A stretch of 63,646 nt of DNA from NCBI GenBank assembly GCA_023664725.1, contig JAMPFA010000001.1, positions 115,705 through 179,350 of the forward strand. Direction: 5' to 3'. Below are positions 53,038 through 63,148 of the stretch, piece after piece. The translations under genes were made by a program, and so were the position numbers. The DNA comes from Roseburia sp. Lineage in GTDB: Bacteria > Bacillota > Clostridia > Lachnospirales > Lachnospiraceae. The notes beneath the pieces were generated by a model, which saw only the letters and a list, made by a program, of their open reading frames with translations, had not been told where the DNA came from and did no database searches. Every line of letters starts with the position of its first letter. Position 1 is the stretch's first letter.

Positions 53038-54027
53038 ATGAAGATAGGAAAAGTGCCGGAGAGCGTGTTGAAACGTTCTATTTTAAAACAGATCCATACA
53101 AAACGGGAGGAAGTCATTCTCGGGGCAAGCGTGGGGGAGGACTGCGCAGCCATAAAGATCAAAGAGGACGAAGCCTTTGTCCTCTCCACAGACCCTATTA
53201 CGGGGACGGTAAAGGATATTGGAGAGCTGGCAATCCTGGTGAACTTAAACGATCTTGCCAGCGCCGGGGCCAGACCCATAGGGGTAATGCTGACTGTTTT
53301 GCTGCCGGAGGAGATTACGGAGCCGGAGATCCGACAGATGATGCAGCAGGTGGAAAGTACCTGTGAGAAGGTCAATGTTCAGATCGTAGGAGGGCACACG
53401 GAAGTGACCCGGGCGGTAAACCAGCCAGTCATTACAGTTACCGGAATCGGAAAGGCAAAGGATGACAAAATCGTGTCTACTGCCGGAGCCAGGCCGGGGA
53501 TGGATATTGTGCTTACAAAGTGGGCAGGCATTGAGGGAACTTCGATTCTGGCAAAGGAGAGGGAGCCGGAACTTTTGGAAAGGTTTTCCGAAAGCTTTGT
53601 CAGAAAGGCAAAGGAGTTTGACAGGATGATATCGGTGCTGCCGGAGGCGGAGATAGCCGTTAAGTCCGGCGTTTCGGCAATGCATGATGTGACGGAAGGC
53701 GGTATCTTCGGAGCGTTGTGGGAGATGGCGGAAGCCTCCGGCGTCGGACTGGAAATAGATTTAAAGAAGATTCCATTGAAACAGGAGACGGTGGAAATAT
53801 GCGAATTTTTTGGCATCAGCCCTTATGGACTGATATCCAGCGGCTCTATGCTTATGGCATCTCCTGACGGCAATGGTCTGGTGATGGAGCTGCAGAAGGC
53901 GGGAATCTCTGCGGCAGTTTTGGGGAAAGCCACAGAGGGCAATGACCGTGTGGTTATCAATGGAGATGAACGTAGATTTTTGGAGCCGCCCAGGGTGGAT
54001 GAGCTCTATCAGGTGGTAGGGAGATAG
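53038..54027 (+). CDS. AIR synthase-related protein, HypE-like
   Basis: A 329-residue ATP-binding protein of the PurM/HypE/SelD superfamily: GASVGEDCAAIKI, LSTDPITGT, NLNDLASAGARPIGV, VGGHTEVTRAV, then a C-terminal AIR synthase domain with MHDVTEGGIFGALWEMAEA. HypE makes the thiocyanate ligand of NiFe hydrogenase and ends in a conserved Cys. This protein ends ELYQVVGR with no terminal Cys, and no hyp genes are nearby. It is therefore a HypE-like paralogue, common next to Lrp or aminotransferase genes in clostridia, of unknown substrate. Six bp separate it from the Lrp gene. Confidence 0.85.
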   Translation: MKIGKVPESVLKRSILKQIHTKREEVILGASVGEDCAAIKIKEDEAFVLSTDPITGTVKDIGELAILVNLNDLASAGARPIGVMLTVLLPEEITEPEIRQMMQQVESTCEKVNVQIVGGHTEVTRAVNQPVITVTGIGKAKDDKIVSTAGARPGMDIVLTKWAGIEGTSILAKEREPELLERFSESFVRKAKEFDRMISVLPEAEIAVKSGVSAMHDVTEGGIFGALWEMAEASGVGLEIDLKKIPLKQETVEICEFFGISPYGLISSGSMLMASPDGNGLVMELQKAGISAAVLGKATEGNDRVVINGDERRFLEPPRVDELYQVVGR

Positions 54028-54033
54028 AAGAAT

Positions 54034-54516
54034 ATGAGAGAAAAAATATTGACATTTATAGAGAAAAACAGTCGAATCGACTTGAAAGAACTGGCAATTG
54101 TTTTGGGCGTGGATGAGGGCGCAATTTTAAATGAACTGGCGGCTATGGAAAAGGAGCATGTCATCTGCGGCTACCACACGCTGATCAACTGGGAAAAAAC
54201 CGGGGTGGAGAAAGTGATGGCAATGATCGAGGTCCGGGTAACACCCCAAAGAGGCATGGGCTTTGACAAAGTGGCGGAACGGATTTACAATTATCCGGAG
54301 GTGGAGTCCGTGTACCTGATTTCCGGAAGCTTTGATTTTATGGTGGTCTTAGATGGAAAAAACTTAAGAGAGGTTTCACAGTTTGTCTCTGAAAAGCTGT
54401 CCACCTTAGACACAGTTTTATCTACCAAAACAAACTTTATCTTAAAGAAATATAAAGACCACGGAACCATTATGGCTGAGCCGCCAAAAGATGAAAGGAT
54501 GAAGATCGCACCATGA
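54034..54516 (+). CDS. Lrp/AsnC family transcriptional regulator
   Basis: A 160-residue protein with a winged helix (about 1-50: REKILTFIEKNSRIDLKELA) and an AsnC/RAM ligand domain (about 65-140: VMAMIEVRVTPQRGMGFDKV; VESVYLISGSFDFMVVLDGK). The proteins form octamers and sense amino acids. The end overlaps the aminotransferase start by 4 bp (ATGA), so the regulator probably controls that gene in response to its amino acid. Confidence 0.93.
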   Translation: MREKILTFIEKNSRIDLKELAIVLGVDEGAILNELAAMEKEHVICGYHTLINWEKTGVEKVMAMIEVRVTPQRGMGFDKVAERIYNYPEVESVYLISGSFDFMVVLDGKNLREVSQFVSEKLSTLDTVLSTKTNFILKKYKDHGTIMAEPPKDERMKIAP

Positions 54517-55682
54517 GAAACCCACTTTCCAAACAGATTGTAGAAATAGAACCTTCCGGCATCCGTAAATTTTTTGATATCGTAAACGAGATGGAGGACG
54601 CCATCTCCCTTGGAGTGGGGGAGCCGGATTTTGACACGCCCTGGCATATCCGGGAGGAGGGGATTTATTCCCTGGAAAAAGGACGGACGTTTTATACCTC
54701 CAATGCGGGATTAAAGGAATTGAAACAGGAGATTGCCCGCTATCTTGATCGAAAGTTTCATCTTACCTATGATTATGACCATGAGATTATCGTGACAGTT
54801 GGCGGCAGCGAGGCCATAGATATCGCCATGCGGGCAATGTTAGATCCGGGGGATGAGGTGCTGATTCCCCAGCCCAGCTTTGTGTGCTATCCGCCCTGTG
54901 CCGTTTTGGCAGGGGGAAAGCCGGTGATCACCCCGCTTACGGCGGAAAATGACTTTCGTCTCACGGCGGAGCAGGTGAGAAATGCCATTACGCCAAAGAC
55001 AAAGATCCTGGTGCTTCCTTTTCCCAACAATCCCACCGGTTCCATTATGGAGAAAAAGGATTTGGAGGAGGTGGCAAAAGTCGTCATAGACAATGACTTA
55101 TTTGTCATCAGCGATGAGATTTACAGTGAGCTGACCTATGGTTCGCCCCATGTATCTATTGCGTCCCTGCCCGGAATGTGGGAGAGGACTATCACCATCA
55201 ACGGTTTTTCCAAGGCCTATGCCATGACGGGCTGGCGTCTGGGTTATGCCTGCGGGCCAAAAGAGATCATTGAGCAGATGTTAAAGATCCATCAGTTTGC
55301 CATTATGTGTGCCCCCACTACCAGTCAGTACGCTGCAGTGGAGGCCCTTAGAAACGGTGATGAGGACGTGGAAAAAATGCGCCAGGAGTATGACGGCAGA
55401 AGACGTTATCTTTTGCACAGGCTTCGGGAGATGGGAATGGAGTGTTTTGAACCATACGGCGCATTTTATATGTTCCCCTGTATCAAAAAGTTTGGTATGA
55501 CCTCCGAGGACTTTGCAAAACAGCTTTTGGAGAAAGAGAAGGTAGCTGTTGTGCCGGGAACTGCCTTTGGGGAAAGCGGGGAGGGATTTCTTCGGGTTTC
55601 CTACGCTTACTCCCTGGAGGATCTGAAGGCAGCCCTGGAGAGGATCCAGCGTTTTGTGGACACATTAAAGAGAGAGCAGTGA
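54513..55682 (+). CDS. Class I/II PLP aminotransferase (aromatic/AspC-like)
   Basis: A 389-residue fold-type I enzyme. Lys234 in NGFSKAYAMTGWRLGY binds PLP. SLGVGEPDFDTPWHI, TVGGSEAIDIAMRAML, PFPNNPTGS and ISDEIYSEL are family landmarks, and the late Arg in FLRVSYA binds the substrate carboxylate. This branch includes aromatic and branched-chain-related aminotransferases and PatA-type enzymes; the substrate cannot be set. ATGA overlap with the Lrp gene. TrmL follows 4 bp later. Confidence 0.92.
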   Translation: MRNPLSKQIVEIEPSGIRKFFDIVNEMEDAISLGVGEPDFDTPWHIREEGIYSLEKGRTFYTSNAGLKELKQEIARYLDRKFHLTYDYDHEIIVTVGGSEAIDIAMRAMLDPGDEVLIPQPSFVCYPPCAVLAGGKPVITPLTAENDFRLTAEQVRNAITPKTKILVLPFPNNPTGSIMEKKDLEEVAKVVIDNDLFVISDEIYSELTYGSPHVSIASLPGMWERTITINGFSKAYAMTGWRLGYACGPKEIIEQMLKIHQFAIMCAPTTSQYAAVEALRNGDEDVEKMRQEYDGRRRYLLHRLREMGMECFEPYGAFYMFPCIKKFGMTSEDFAKQLLEKEKVAVVPGTAFGESGEGFLRVSYAYSLEDLKAALERIQRFVDTLKREQ

Positions 55683-55686
55683 GACT

Positions 55687-56184
55687 ATGGCAAAGATCAA
55701 CATTGTTTTGTATGAACCGGAAATCCCTGCCAATACGGGAAATATCGGCAGAACCTGTGCGGCCACAGGGGCCAGACTTCATCTCATCGAGCCGCTGGGA
55801 TTCCGGCTGACGGAAAAAGAATTAAAAAGAGCGGGCATGGATTACTGGCAGGAGCTGGATGTGACCCGCTACATCAACTGGGAAGATTTTCTTTTGAAAA
55901 ACAAAGGCGCAAAGATTTATATGGCAACCACCAAGGGAAAACATGTGTATTCTGATGTGGCTTACGAGCCGGACTGTTATCTTATGTTCGGGAGAGAGAG
56001 TGCAGGGATACCGGAGGAAATCCTGGTGGAGTACCCGGAAAACTGCGTGCGGATTCCCATGATGGGGGAGATGCGCTCTCTGAATTTATCCAACTCTGTG
56101 GCAGTCATTTTGTACGAGGCGCTGCGGCAGAATCAGTTTGAACATATGAAACTTGAAGGGGAGCTGCACAGATTGACATGGTAG
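55687..56184 (+). CDS. trmL: tRNA (cytidine(34)-2'-O)-methyltransferase
   Basis: A 165-residue SPOUT methyltransferase that 2'-O-methylates the wobble base of tRNA-Leu. Motifs are NIVLYEPEIPANTGNIGRTC at the start, LIEPLGF, LMFGRESAGIPEEIL and the knot segment RIPMMGEMRSLNLSNSVAVI. Size and order fit TrmL/YibK closely. After the gene, 93 bp contain a hairpin (56211-56244) without a U-tract before ecfA1. Confidence 0.93.
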   Translation: MAKINIVLYEPEIPANTGNIGRTCAATGARLHLIEPLGFRLTEKELKRAGMDYWQELDVTRYINWEDFLLKNKGAKIYMATTKGKHVYSDVAYEPDCYLMFGRESAGIPEEILVEYPENCVRIPMMGEMRSLNLSNSVAVILYEALRQNQFEHMKLEGELHRLTW

Positions 56185-56277
56185 TTGCCGCAAAAAACAG
56201 TGTGAAGATTGCCACCAAAGCAGTGCGAAGCGACCTTTAGTGGCTGTTGGCGTTTCCTTGTGTTATGAGGTATCGGT

Positions 56278-57144
56278 ATGGGAATTATTCAGGCAAGTAA
56301 ATTAGTGTATGAATATATCAGGCGTGATGAGGAGGACAATGTGGACTCCATTCAGACAGCCTTAGACCATGTGGACTTAGAGGTGAAGGCAGGAGATTTT
56401 ATTGTAATCCTGGGGCATAACGGCTCCGGCAAATCCACATTGGCAAAACATTTAAACGCCCTTTTGATCCCCGGGGAGGGAACTCTTTGGGTGGACGGGA
56501 AAGACACAAGTGACAGGGAAAATACCAGGGATGTGAGAAGGACGGCAGGCATGGTATTCCAGAACCCGGACAATCAGATCATCGCCAGTGTGGTGGAGGA
56601 AGATGTAGGATTTGGTCCGGAAAATCTGGGAGTGCCCACGGAGGAAATCTGGAAGCGTGTGGAGGAGAGCCTTAAATCCGTCGGGATGCTAAAGTTCCGA
56701 AAACATTCCCCAAATAAATTGTCCGGGGGACAGAAACAGCGGGTTGCCATTGCGGGGGTGATGGCTATGGAGCCAAAGTGCATTGTTTTGGATGAACCTA
56801 CTGCCATGCTGGACCCGGGAGGGAGAAAAGAAGTGCTGGCTGCCATCCATGAACTGAACAGGAAAAAGGGCATCACCGTTATCCTCATTACCCACTACAT
56901 GGAAGAGGCGGTGGATGCAGACTATATCTATGTGATGGATGAGGGAAAAGTGGTGATGGAAGGACTTCCCAAAAAGATTTTTTCCCAGGTGGAAAGCTTG
57001 AAAGAACACCGCCTGGATGTGCCCCAGGCCACTCTTTTGGCCTGGGAGCTGAAAAAAGCGGGGCTGCCTCTTCCTGAAGGGATTTTGACCAGGCAGGAGC
57101 TGGCAGAGGAACTGGAGAAATGCTATGTCAATTATTCTAAATAA
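56278..57144 (+). CDS. ecfA1: Energy-coupling factor transporter ATPase EcfA1
   Basis: A 288-residue ATPase with Walker [10 protein letters not shown] (46-54), Q-loop [11 protein letters not shown], signature LSGGQKQR and Walker [16 protein letters not shown]. The DNQ after the Q-loop is typical of EcfA1 (CbiO1). With EcfA2 and EcfT it powers vitamin uptake through separate substrate-binding S proteins. The end overlaps ecfA2 by 20 bp. A 60-base stretch after trmL holds no promoter that I can define. Confidence 0.94.
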   Translation: MGIIQASKLVYEYIRRDEEDNVDSIQTALDHVDLEVKAGDFIVILGHNGSGKSTLAKHLNALLIPGEGTLWVDGKDTSDRENTRDVRRTAGMVFQNPDNQIIASVVEEDVGFGPENLGVPTEEIWKRVEESLKSVGMLKFRKHSPNKLSGGQKQRVAIAGVMAMEPKCIVLDEPTAMLDPGGRKEVLAAIHELNRKKGITVILITHYMEEAVDADYIYVMDEGKVVMEGLPKKIFSQVESLKEHRLDVPQATLLAWELKKAGLPLPEGILTRQELAEELEKCYVNYSK

Positions 57145-57970
57145 TGTAACTTATACTTACGGCGGGGGAACCGCCTATGAGATACAGGCGCTAAAAAATA
57201 TCACGCTGAAAATTGATGACGGAGAGTTTATCGGGATAATTGGGCATACAGGTTCGGGGAAATCCACATTGATCCAGCACTTAAATGGTTTGATGAAAGC
57301 CGATTCCGGTGAGATTTATTTTAACGGGCAGGATATCTATGAGGAGGATTTTGATCTGAAGGAACTGCGGACCAGGGTTGGCCTTGTATTTCAGTATCCG
57401 GAACATCAGTTGTTTGAGACTACCATTTTTAATGATGTATGTTTTGGTCCTATGAACCAGGGATTTACAAAAAACGAGGCGGGGCTTCGGGCTTTTGAGG
57501 CGCTGCGCCTGGCAGGTGTGCCGGAAAAGCTGTTTTACCAGCCGCCTTTTGACTTATCCGGGGGACAGAAACGGCGGGTTGCCATTGCGGGAGTTTTGGC
57601 AATGAAGCCGGAGGTTTTGATCCTGGATGAACCTACCGCCGGGTTAGACCCGAAAGGCAGGGATGAGATCCTGGATCTCATCGCCGGAATGCATAGATCC
57701 AAAGGGATGACGGTTATTTTGGTTTCCCACAGTATGGAGGATGTGGCCAGATATGTAGAGCGGATTATCGTGATGGACGAGGGCGCGGTATTTTGCGACG
57801 GTGCTCCAGGGGAAGTGTTTCAGTATTACAGGCAGTTGGAACAGATTGGCCTGGCGGCTCCGGAGGTCACTTATCTCATGCATGACCTTCATGAGCGGGG
57901 CATGGCGGTGGATGTGAACGCAACCACGGTGGAGGCGGCAAAACAGAATATTTTAAAGCTGTTCCAGTAA
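57125..57970 (+). CDS. ecfA2: Energy-coupling factor transporter ATPase EcfA2
   Basis: A 281-residue ATPase with Walker [10 protein letters not shown] (40-48), [11 protein letters not shown] after the Q-loop (the EHQ typical of EcfA2), [14 protein letters not shown] and [14 protein letters not shown]. It pairs with EcfA1 in the ECF motor. Its start is inside the ecfA1 end, so the two are translationally coupled. Confidence 0.95.
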   Translation: MSIILNNVTYTYGGGTAYEIQALKNITLKIDDGEFIGIIGHTGSGKSTLIQHLNGLMKADSGEIYFNGQDIYEEDFDLKELRTRVGLVFQYPEHQLFETTIFNDVCFGPMNQGFTKNEAGLRAFEALRLAGVPEKLFYQPPFDLSGGQKRRVAIAGVLAMKPEVLILDEPTAGLDPKGRDEILDLIAGMHRSKGMTVILVSHSMEDVARYVERIIVMDEGAVFCDGAPGEVFQYYRQLEQIGLAAPEVTYLMHDLHERGMAVDVNATTVEAAKQNILKLFQ

Positions 57971-58006
57971 TACGGTCTGTTTTTCATAATCATAAAGGAA
58001 GCTATT

Positions 58007-58813
58007 ATGTTACGAGATATTACGTTAGGACAATATTATCCGGCGGATTCCCCGGTGCATAAGTTAGACCCCAGGGTAAAGCTTATGGCGGCGCTTGTCT
58101 ATATTGTATCCCTCTTTGTTTTCCGGGGGATTCCGGGATTTGCGCTGGCTACAGTGTTTTTGGTTTTTATGATAAAAATCTGCCGGGTGCCCTTTCGGTT
58201 TATGGTAAAAGGGCTTAGGGCCATTGTGATCCTCATGGTGTTTACAGCGGTGTTTAACCTGTTTTTAACCCCGGGGAAACAGGTGCTTTTCCACTATGGT
58301 ATTTTTACGATTACCATGGAAGGGGTAAAAAATGCGGTGTTTATGCTGATCCGCCTGACTTATCTGATTGTGGGAACCTCTATTATGACCTTGACTACCA
58401 CACCAAACCAGCTTACGGACGGTCTGGAAAAGGCATTAAAGCCTTTATCCAAAATAGGTGTTCCGGTACATGCCGTTGCGATGATGATGTCCATTGCCCT
58501 TCGGTTTATCCCTATTTTAATAGAGGAGACAGATATCATCATGAAGGCACAGATGGCAAGGGGGGCAGATTTTGAGGAGGGGAATCTGATCCGGCGGGCA
58601 AAAAATATGATCCCTCTTTTGATCCCTCTGTTTATCAGCGCATTCCGCCGGGCAGACGAGCTTGCCATGGCCATGGAGGCAAGATGTTATGAGGGGGGAG
58701 AGGGAAGGACAAAGATGCGTCCCCTGCACTATGCAAAGCTGGATTATCTGGCTTATCTATTGCTGGCTTGCTATTTTGGAGGGATTATCGCCCTTCGGGT
58801 TTTCTTTGGATAA
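58007..58813 (+). CDS. ecfT: Energy-coupling factor transporter transmembrane protein EcfT
   Basis: A 268-residue membrane scaffold. The N-terminal motif GQYYPADSPVHKLDPRVKL is typical of EcfT. The two coupling helices carry the ATPase-docking motifs ARGADF (in MKAQMARGADFEEG) and ARCYEGG. It connects EcfA1A2 with S components, none of which is in the window. AAAGGA lies before ATG 58007. Confidence 0.95.
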   Translation: MLRDITLGQYYPADSPVHKLDPRVKLMAALVYIVSLFVFRGIPGFALATVFLVFMIKICRVPFRFMVKGLRAIVILMVFTAVFNLFLTPGKQVLFHYGIFTITMEGVKNAVFMLIRLTYLIVGTSIMTLTTTPNQLTDGLEKALKPLSKIGVPVHAVAMMMSIALRFIPILIEETDIIMKAQMARGADFEEGNLIRRAKNMIPLLIPLFISAFRRADELAMAMEARCYEGGEGRTKMRPLHYAKLDYLAYLLLACYFGGIIALRVFFG

Positions 58814-58822
58814 GGAGTGAAA

Positions 58823-59557
58823 ATGAGGGTAAAACTGATTGTCGCTTACGACGGAACCAGATATCACGGTTGGCAGCTGCAGCCTAACGCCCTCACTGTG
58901 GAAGCGGTGTTAAATAAGGCACTTGGAGAGCTTTTGGGTGAGGAGATCTTGGTGACTGGCGCCAGCCGGACGGATGCGGGGGTACATTCTTGTGGAAATG
59001 TGGCAGTGTTTGACACAGATACAAGGATTCCGCCGGATAAAATTTCCTATGCCCTGAACCAGAAACTGCCGGAAGATATTGTGGTGCAGGATTCCTGTGA
59101 AGTTCCGGAGGATTTTCACCCAAGGCACTGCGACAGCAGGAAAACCTATGAGTACCGGATACTAAACCGTAGGTTCCCGGATCCAAACAGACGCCTTGAC
59201 ACTTATTTTTATCATCATGACCTGGATGTGGAAAAGATGCGGGAGGCCTCCGTCTTTTTTTGGGGGGAGCATGATTTTAAGAGCTTTTGTTCCGTAAAGA
59301 CAGCGGCGGAGAGCACGGTTCGCACCGTCTATGATTTAAAAGTGGAGCGGCAGGGGGATGTGATAATGATCCGGATCACCGGAAACGGTTTTTTGTACAA
59401 TATGGTGAGGATCATTGCAGGAACATTGATCCAGGTGGGAAACGGAACCATAGAGCCGGGGGAAGTAAAACACATGCTTGAGGCGTTAGACCGCAGTGCG
59501 GCAGGCCCCACTGCCCCGGCCAGAGGGCTGACCATGTTGGGAATCGAGTATGAGTGA
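58823..59557 (+). CDS. truA: tRNA pseudouridine(38-40) synthase
   Basis: ATG 58823 has AAGGAG upstream; a GTG at 58817 overlaps that site. The 244-residue enzyme shows KLIVAYDGTRYHGWQ, the nucleophile Asp51 in GASRTDAGVH, and FLYNMVRIIAGTLIQVG near the C-terminus. It modifies positions 38-40 in the anticodon arm of tRNAs. Its place after ecfT is the widely conserved Firmicutes order. Confidence 0.95.
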   Translation: MRVKLIVAYDGTRYHGWQLQPNALTVEAVLNKALGELLGEEILVTGASRTDAGVHSCGNVAVFDTDTRIPPDKISYALNQKLPEDIVVQDSCEVPEDFHPRHCDSRKTYEYRILNRRFPDPNRRLDTYFYHHDLDVEKMREASVFFWGEHDFKSFCSVKTAAESTVRTVYDLKVERQGDVIMIRITGNGFLYNMVRIIAGTLIQVGNGTIEPGEVKHMLEALDRSAAGPTAPARGLTMLGIEYE

Positions 59558-59586
59558 GATTACGTTTCAGAAAAAGAGTGGTGGAT

Positions 59587-61005
59587 ATGGAGAGTAAAAG
59601 AGAAGAACGAAAAAGAAAAGAAAAGCAGCTAATGGTATGTCTGATCTGTCTGTTTGCGCTGATGCTTGCCTCGGTAATCGGAATAACCATAAAGACAGCG
59701 GTGAAAAGAAGCACCAGAAACGGGAATGTGCAGGATCAGGAGACTTTAGGACAGGTGGCGGAGACAGAGCAGGAGAAAGAAAAGGATATCTTAAAAGATT
59801 ATGTTCTGGAAATACCGGTACAGGAGACGGAAAGCGGGGAGCCGGAAAGTGAGACTGGGGCGGAGAGCGAAACTGAGACGGAGGAGGAGAGCGAAACGGA
59901 AACGGAGGAGGATTCCGCCGAGATAAAGGATGCAGAAGATAAAAAAGAGCAGGCGCCGAAAACGCCGGAGGAACTTTTGGAAGAAATGACGGCAGAGGAA
60001 AAAGTGGCACAGATGTTTATGATTACCCCGGAGGCATTGACGGGATATGACAAGGTTACCACGGCGGAGGAGCTTACCAGGGAAGCGCTGGAAGAATATC
60101 CGGTGGGCGGGCTGATCTATTTTTCCGAAAATTTTGTGAATCCGGAGCAGACCAGGAAAATGACGGAAAATGTCCAGAAGTTTGCGGAGGAGATTATGGA
60201 TGTGCCTCTGTTTCTTGGAACTGACGAGGAAGGGGGCCGGGTGGCAAGAATAGCAGGAAACCCTGCCTTTGAGGTGGAGATGGTGCAGGATATGGCAGGC
60301 ATCGGTGAAGGCGGGGATGTGAAAGTGGCTTATCAGGCAGGGCAGACCATAGGAAAGTATCTGCACGATCTGGGAATTAATGTGGATTTCGCACCGGTTG
60401 CGGATGTGCTAACAAATTCGGAAAATCAGGTGATCGGGAACCGCTCATTTGGCAGCAGGGCGGAGATTGTGGCACTGATGGATCTGTCTGTGATGGAAGG
60501 GTTAAAGGAGGAAGATGTATATGCGTGTATCAAGCATTTTCCCGGGCACGGCGCTACAGCGGGGGATACCCATAGCGGGTACGTCTCCCTGGATAAAACT
60601 TTAGAAGAGCTGACAGATACGGAGCTTTTGCCCTTCCAGTCCTGTATCGACAGTGGGGTTTCTTTTGTCATGGTAAGCCATATCGCATTGCCCAAAGTGA
60701 CGGGAGATGAGTTTCCTGCATCTCTTTCCGAGCATATTATCACGGATATTCTCCGGGAAAAAATGGGGTATCGGGGAATTGTGATTACGGATGCCATGAA
60801 TATGGGGGCGATTACCTCCCGCTACAACAGCAAGGAGGCGGCGGTAAAGGCCATACAGGCGGGGGCGGATATGGTGCTGATGCCCCAGGACTTTAAGGAG
60901 GCCTACCAGGGGGTGTTAGCGGCCCTGGAAAATGGGGATTTGGAGGAGTCCAGGCTGGATGAGTCAGTAAGAAGGATTTTACACTTGAAATTTCAGCTGA
61001 AATAG
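59587..61005 (+). CDS. Exported GH3 beta-N-acetylhexosaminidase (NagZ-like)
   Basis: The start at ATG 59587 is favoured; a GTG at 59554 that overlaps truA would add 11 residues. The 472-residue product has a basic head, one membrane helix (about 16-36), a Glu/Thr/Ser-rich linker (about 75-120; ETETEEESETETEED) and a GH3 barrel. IKHFPGHGATAGDTHSG carries the NagZ-type loop with Asp-x-His acid/base, and TDAMNMGAI holds the nucleophile Asp. It should remove N-acetylglucosamine from muropeptides or other amino-sugar chains outside the membrane. It is placed between truA and rplM, which in many Firmicutes are close together. Confidence 0.9.
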   Translation: MESKREERKRKEKQLMVCLICLFALMLASVIGITIKTAVKRSTRNGNVQDQETLGQVAETEQEKEKDILKDYVLEIPVQETESGEPESETGAESETETEEESETETEEDSAEIKDAEDKKEQAPKTPEELLEEMTAEEKVAQMFMITPEALTGYDKVTTAEELTREALEEYPVGGLIYFSENFVNPEQTRKMTENVQKFAEEIMDVPLFLGTDEEGGRVARIAGNPAFEVEMVQDMAGIGEGGDVKVAYQAGQTIGKYLHDLGINVDFAPVADVLTNSENQVIGNRSFGSRAEIVALMDLSVMEGLKEEDVYACIKHFPGHGATAGDTHSGYVSLDKTLEELTDTELLPFQSCIDSGVSFVMVSHIALPKVTGDEFPASLSEHIITDILREKMGYRGIVITDAMNMGAITSRYNSKEAAVKAIQAGADMVLMPQDFKEAYQGVLAALENGDLEESRLDESVRRILHLKFQLK

Positions 61006-61078
61006 AGGACAATAGTAAGTAGAGAAACAGGACTGCCCGCAGGGCGTGTTGCGGATAGGGATAAGGAGAAGAGCGACT

Positions 61079-62443
61079 ATGAGAAAAAGTATAGCGTGGA
61101 AGATGATGCTGCCCCTGCTATTGCTGCTGGTGCTGACATTTGTGGTCAATTCCACCACAACTAGGGATTTGCAGGACATGCGGGACGTGTGTACACAGAT
61201 TGGGGGGATGGCGGATGCGGCGCCGGATGTGATTGAAAGTTCACAGAGCGCCTCCGCCCAAATCACCAGGAGGCTTGCGGCAAACGGAATCATTTCCACC
61301 CTGCAGCTTGTGACGGTGGCAGTTACCATTGTGATTGCGTTTCTGTGCGTGGTAAAGCCCCTGCGGGACGTGAAAAAACAGCTTGACGTGGTGATTGCCA
61401 GCATTGCAAACAATCAGGGGGATTTGAACCAGCGGATACATACCAAAAAGCAGGATGAGGTGGGGAGCCTTGTTGCGGGCATCAATCTGTTCTTAGAGCA
61501 GCTTCAGATGATCATGACCCAGATCAAAGGGCATTCCGGATCCCTGGATGTCTCATCCAGAAATATCCTGTCCAAGGTTTCGGACTCCACGGAGCACACG
61601 GAAAAAGTTTCTGAGGAGGCGGCGGGCATGTGTACGGAGATGCAGGGACTGGCGGACAATGTCTCCGGCATCGCCTACGAGATGGACAACCTGGTGGAGA
61701 AGAGCAACCATATGTCGGAAATCGCCGTGATGGGCAAGGACTATTCCATGGAAATGAAGAGCCGGGCCAACAAGATTCAGAACATGGCGGAGACCAGCAA
61801 GGCGGAGTCGGAGGACATTACCTCCAACTTAAAGGCGGATTTGGAGAGTTCCATGGAGGAGAGCAAGAGCGTCAACGCCATCCAGGGGCTGACGGAGGAG
61901 ATTTTGTCCATCGCAAGCCAGACCAACCTTCTGGCGTTAAACGCTTCCATCGAGGCGGCCAGGGCCGGGGAGGCCGGGCGAGGCTTTGCGGTGGTGGCTG
62001 AGGAAATCCGCCAGCTTGCGGAGAACAGCAAGAACACTGCAAACAGCATCCAGCAAATCAGCAACGAGGTCACCTCTGCGGTGGAGAGCATGGCGGTAAC
62101 CTCCGACAAGCTGATGCAGTTTGTCTTGACCAGGGTTTTGGAAAATTATGACCAGTTTGTGGATGCGTCGGGGGAATATTTAAAGGACTCCGACAATATA
62201 TGGGACACCATGGTGGCCTTCGACAAAAATGCTAAGGAGCTGGCAGAGTCCATGGAGAGCATGAACAAGGTTATGGATACCATTTCTGAGAGAATGGGGG
62301 AGGAGCGGAGCCGGGTGGAGGCCCTCACCGAGACTATAAACGGCGTGGCGTCCAACATGACGGAAATCCAGGAGTACACGGCGGCAAACGATGAGGTGTC
62401 CAACGAGCTGAAAAAGGAGATACAGAAGTTTAAGGAGATTTAA
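61079..62443 (+). CDS. Methyl-accepting chemotaxis protein with minimal sensor region
   Basis: ATG 61079 follows AAGGAG; an in-frame extension to 61046 has no such site. The 454-residue receptor has membrane helices at about 8-24 and 72-92, so only about 47 residues lie outside, too short for a Cache or four-helix sensor. HAMP follows ([16 protein letters not shown]), then a long coiled coil with the signalling tip [20 protein letters not shown] and [20 protein letters not shown]. The protein should control CheA, yet no che or flagellar genes are in the window. Ligand sensing may be indirect, through HAMP, membrane state or a partner. Confidence 0.92.
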   Translation: MRKSIAWKMMLPLLLLLVLTFVVNSTTTRDLQDMRDVCTQIGGMADAAPDVIESSQSASAQITRRLAANGIISTLQLVTVAVTIVIAFLCVVKPLRDVKKQLDVVIASIANNQGDLNQRIHTKKQDEVGSLVAGINLFLEQLQMIMTQIKGHSGSLDVSSRNILSKVSDSTEHTEKVSEEAAGMCTEMQGLADNVSGIAYEMDNLVEKSNHMSEIAVMGKDYSMEMKSRANKIQNMAETSKAESEDITSNLKADLESSMEESKSVNAIQGLTEEILSIASQTNLLALNASIEAARAGEAGRGFAVVAEEIRQLAENSKNTANSIQQISNEVTSAVESMAVTSDKLMQFVLTRVLENYDQFVDASGEYLKDSDNIWDTMVAFDKNAKELAESMESMNKVMDTISERMGEERSRVEALTETINGVASNMTEIQEYTAANDEVSNELKKEIQKFKEI

Positions 62444-62477
62444 GGAAAGCTTTCCCCAGCGTTTCCCAAAAAAAATC

Positions 62478-62506
62478 TTGACACACGGGGAAACGTGTAC
62501 TATACT
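62478..62506 (+). promoter_or_regulatory. Strong promoter of the rplM-rpsI operon
   Basis: TTGACA (62478-62483), a 17-bp spacer and TATACT (62501-62506). Transcription from about 62513 gives a leader of about 187 nt. Confidence 0.85.
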
Positions 62507-62512
62507 ATATAA

Positions 62513-62699
62513 GTCTGTGAATAGTAAAAAAATGTAAGCCAAAGCCCCGGCGAGCATTTTATATAAGAATTGGTGAAAGGGTAGCGTCCGGACATACGAG
62601 ATTCTTTTGCCCACAGCAATTTTGTTTGATATTTTAAGGAGTACCTGCAGGGCACGATAGATGCTGCGCTTTGTGGGCAATAATTAGGAGGAAAAACCG
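62513..62699 (+). promoter_or_regulatory. Structured rplM leader, probable L13 autoregulatory element
   Basis: The leader before rplM contains a long-range stem TTGCCCACA (62607-62615) with TGTGGGCAA (62672-62680), closing a structured loop, and AGGAGG then lies 5-10 nt after the stem. Firmicutes are known to have an L13 leader RNA that lets the ribosomal protein control its own operon. Position and layout fit, but I have not folded or matched it to that model. Confidence 0.6.
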
Positions 62700-63128
62700 A
62701 TGAAAACATTTATGGCTAGTCCTGCTACTATCGATAGAAAGTGGTATGTAGTTGACGCTGATGGAATGACACTAGGACGTTTAGCATCTGAAGTTGCTAA
62801 AGTATTGAGAGGAAAAAACAAACCCATTTTCACCCCTCATATGGATACAGGTGATTATGTGATTATCGTAAATGCTGAGAAGGTTAAAGTTACCGGCAGA
62901 AAGTTAGATCAGAAGATTTATTATCATCATTCTGATTATGTAGGCGGAATGAAAGAAACTACATTAAGAGAAACGTTGGCAAAACATCCTGACAGGGTTG
63001 TTGAGTTGGCAGTGAAGGGTATGCTTCCCAAAGGGCCTTTAGGAAGACAGATGTACAAGAAGTTGTTTGTATATGCAGGACCAGATCACAAACATGCAGC
63101 TCAGAAACCAGAAGCTTTAACATTTTAA
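62700..63128 (+). CDS. rplM: 50S ribosomal protein L13
   Basis: A 142-residue protein with the standard L13 sequence: [39 protein letters not shown], the central [20 protein letters not shown], and [20 protein letters not shown]. It binds 23S rRNA early in large-subunit assembly. AGGAGG lies upstream, and rpsI follows 20 bp later, the universal order. Confidence 0.99.
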   Translation: MKTFMASPATIDRKWYVVDADGMTLGRLASEVAKVLRGKNKPIFTPHMDTGDYVIIVNAEKVKVTGRKLDQKIYYHHSDYVGGMKETTLRETLAKHPDRVVELAVKGMLPKGPLGRQMYKKLFVYAGPDHKHAAQKPEALTF

Positions 63129-63148
63129 TCGTTAGGAGGTAGATCAAA

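Noticed and set aside
56185-56277. tRNA-like or terminator structure between trmL and ecfA1
   Set aside because: There is a hairpin (56211-56244) but no U-tract and no cloverleaf arrangement.
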